Positions 63,621 through 64,000 of a stretch of DNA of 64,000 nt are shown piece after piece. Position numbers and translations under genes: made by a program. A model generated the notes under the pieces. It was not told the origin of the DNA. It saw nothing but the letters and a program-made list of their open reading frames with translations, and ran no database searches. The DNA comes from Candidatus Nitrosothermus koennekei (GTDB taxonomy: Archaea; Thermoproteota; Nitrososphaeria; Nitrososphaerales; Nitrosocaldaceae), in the NCBI GenBank assembly GCA_013538715.1, contig JACAFH010000005.1, positions 1-64,000 of the forward strand. Reading direction: 5' to 3'. Numbering within the stretch: position 1 is the stretch's first letter; each line of letters starts with the position of its first letter.

Positions 63621-64000
63621 TTACAGATGATGTTTATTTATAAATGATCTTACTATCTTCATTATATCCTTATGAACTTCATCCTTACTCTTCTCCCCAT
63701 TTATTATATTCCATCCATACCTCCCCACTAATTCTCTATATACTCTTATTACATTCCTCATCTTTGTTAAATCACTCTCAAATATATCTGGTTTACTAAT
63801 TCTAGCAAGAAATGTATCTATGCTTATGTCAATGATTATAGTTAGGTCCTCCTTTGGTAAACCTTTATCTAACATCTCTAACCAATCTAATGGAAGATCA
63901 TTTGCTAATCCATACACTATATTTGATTGATAATATCTATTAAGTATTAGAATGTCATTACTGGAAAGTAGAGACTCTAATCTATCCTTATTCTCCCATC
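63621..64000 (-). CDS. tmk: Thymidylate kinase, 3' part
   Basis: Partial: the 5' end is beyond the right edge. The readable 126 residues begin WENKDRLESLLSSNDILILN and go on through RYYQSNIVYGLANDLPLDW (the DRY-type motif and thymidine loop) to GLPKEDLTIIIDI. The order W-x-x-x..NRYYxS..Y..A..LPLDW..GLPKPD is that of dTMP kinase. Makes dTDP from dTMP made by ThyX. Seven bases upstream of the HD gene. Confidence 0.88.
   Translation of the reverse strand, partial: WENKDRLESLLSSNDILILNRYYQSNIVYGLANDLPLDWLEMLDKGLPKEDLTIIIDISIDTFLARISKPDIFESDLTKMRNVIRVYRELVGRYGWNIINGEKSKDEVHKDIMKIVRSFINKHHL

Overview
The window is archaeal and very AT-rich. It joins two compartments. Positions 1 to about 25,660 are a viral or proviral element. 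Positions 25,660 to 64,000 are a cellular chromosome. The chromosomal part carries aRF1, Alba, HerA-NurA, an archaeal-type UMP kinase, Nip7-like PUA protein, Tat genes, long ThyX and a group 3b [NiFe] hydrogenase. With folate-type one-carbon genes and several small proteins that look like those conserved in Nitrososphaeria (Thaumarchaeota), this suggests a hydrogenase-bearing lineage in or near that class. No 16S or ribosomal protein gene is present, so the placement is an inference.

Element (1-25,660). The left edge has a 38-bp repeat (3 copies) and an 18-bp repeat (about 9 copies). Then come a degenerate thymidylate kinase and a protein-primed family B DNA polymerase. A run of secreted beta-helix proteins follows (3164-4723, 6618-8681, 8678-10354), mixed with small membrane proteins and an Hjc-like resolvase. 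Next is a probable DNA-modification block: an ArcS-like DUF5591 protein, a TGT/DpdA-like transglycosylase and a broken Eco57I/PglX-like adenine methyltransferase. After that come four overlapping genes ending in a P-loop ATPase, an 87-aa protein with two hydrophobic helices that resembles spindle-shaped-virus capsid proteins, and an 874-aa Ser/Lys-rich protein. A cassette of small membrane proteins, an adenosylcobalamin-type ribonucleotide reductase and a one-helix protein close the element. pPolB, a fusellovirus-like capsid candidate and an ATPase together recall the linear spindle-shaped viruses of Nitrososphaeria (Thaspiviridae). I see no integrase, and the true left end may lie outside the window.

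Host part. 25.7-30.3 kb: ThyX, IlvC, a Nip7-like protein, FolD and 5-formyl-THF cyclo-ligase, so folate C1 metabolism sits beside dTMP synthesis. 30.3-32.2 kb: a decayed, gene-poor stretch around one coiled-coil ORF. 32.2-35.1 kb: an operon of sugar nucleotidyltransferase, LLM flavin oxidoreductase, thiolase and DUF35 protein. 35.1-37.4 kb: a PQQ-like beta-propeller and a secreted metzincin protease. 37.9-38.6 kb: a Nudix hydrolase. 38.7-43.5 kb: a complete hydBGDA-type hydrogenase operon with a cyclic-nucleotide-binding protein and maturation protease. 43.6-47.4 kb: HypF and a GSA-aminomutase-like enzyme. 47.4-50.4 kb: a 54-aa zinc ribbon, HerA, NurA and Alba. 50.4-53.4 kb: an ArsC-like protein, CysS and aRF1. 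53.6-57.3 kb: an ABC-2 exporter with TatA and TatC. 58-64 kb: a cyclic amidohydrolase, an isocitrate-lyase-family enzyme, membrane-anchored ectodomain proteins, UMP kinase, an HD phosphohydrolase and the 3' part of a thymidylate kinase.

The element brings its own nucleotide supply (RNR, dTMP kinase-like), replication (pPolB, resolvase) and possible DNA cloaking (TGT-like with ArcS-like protein). It abuts the 3' end of the host thyX gene.
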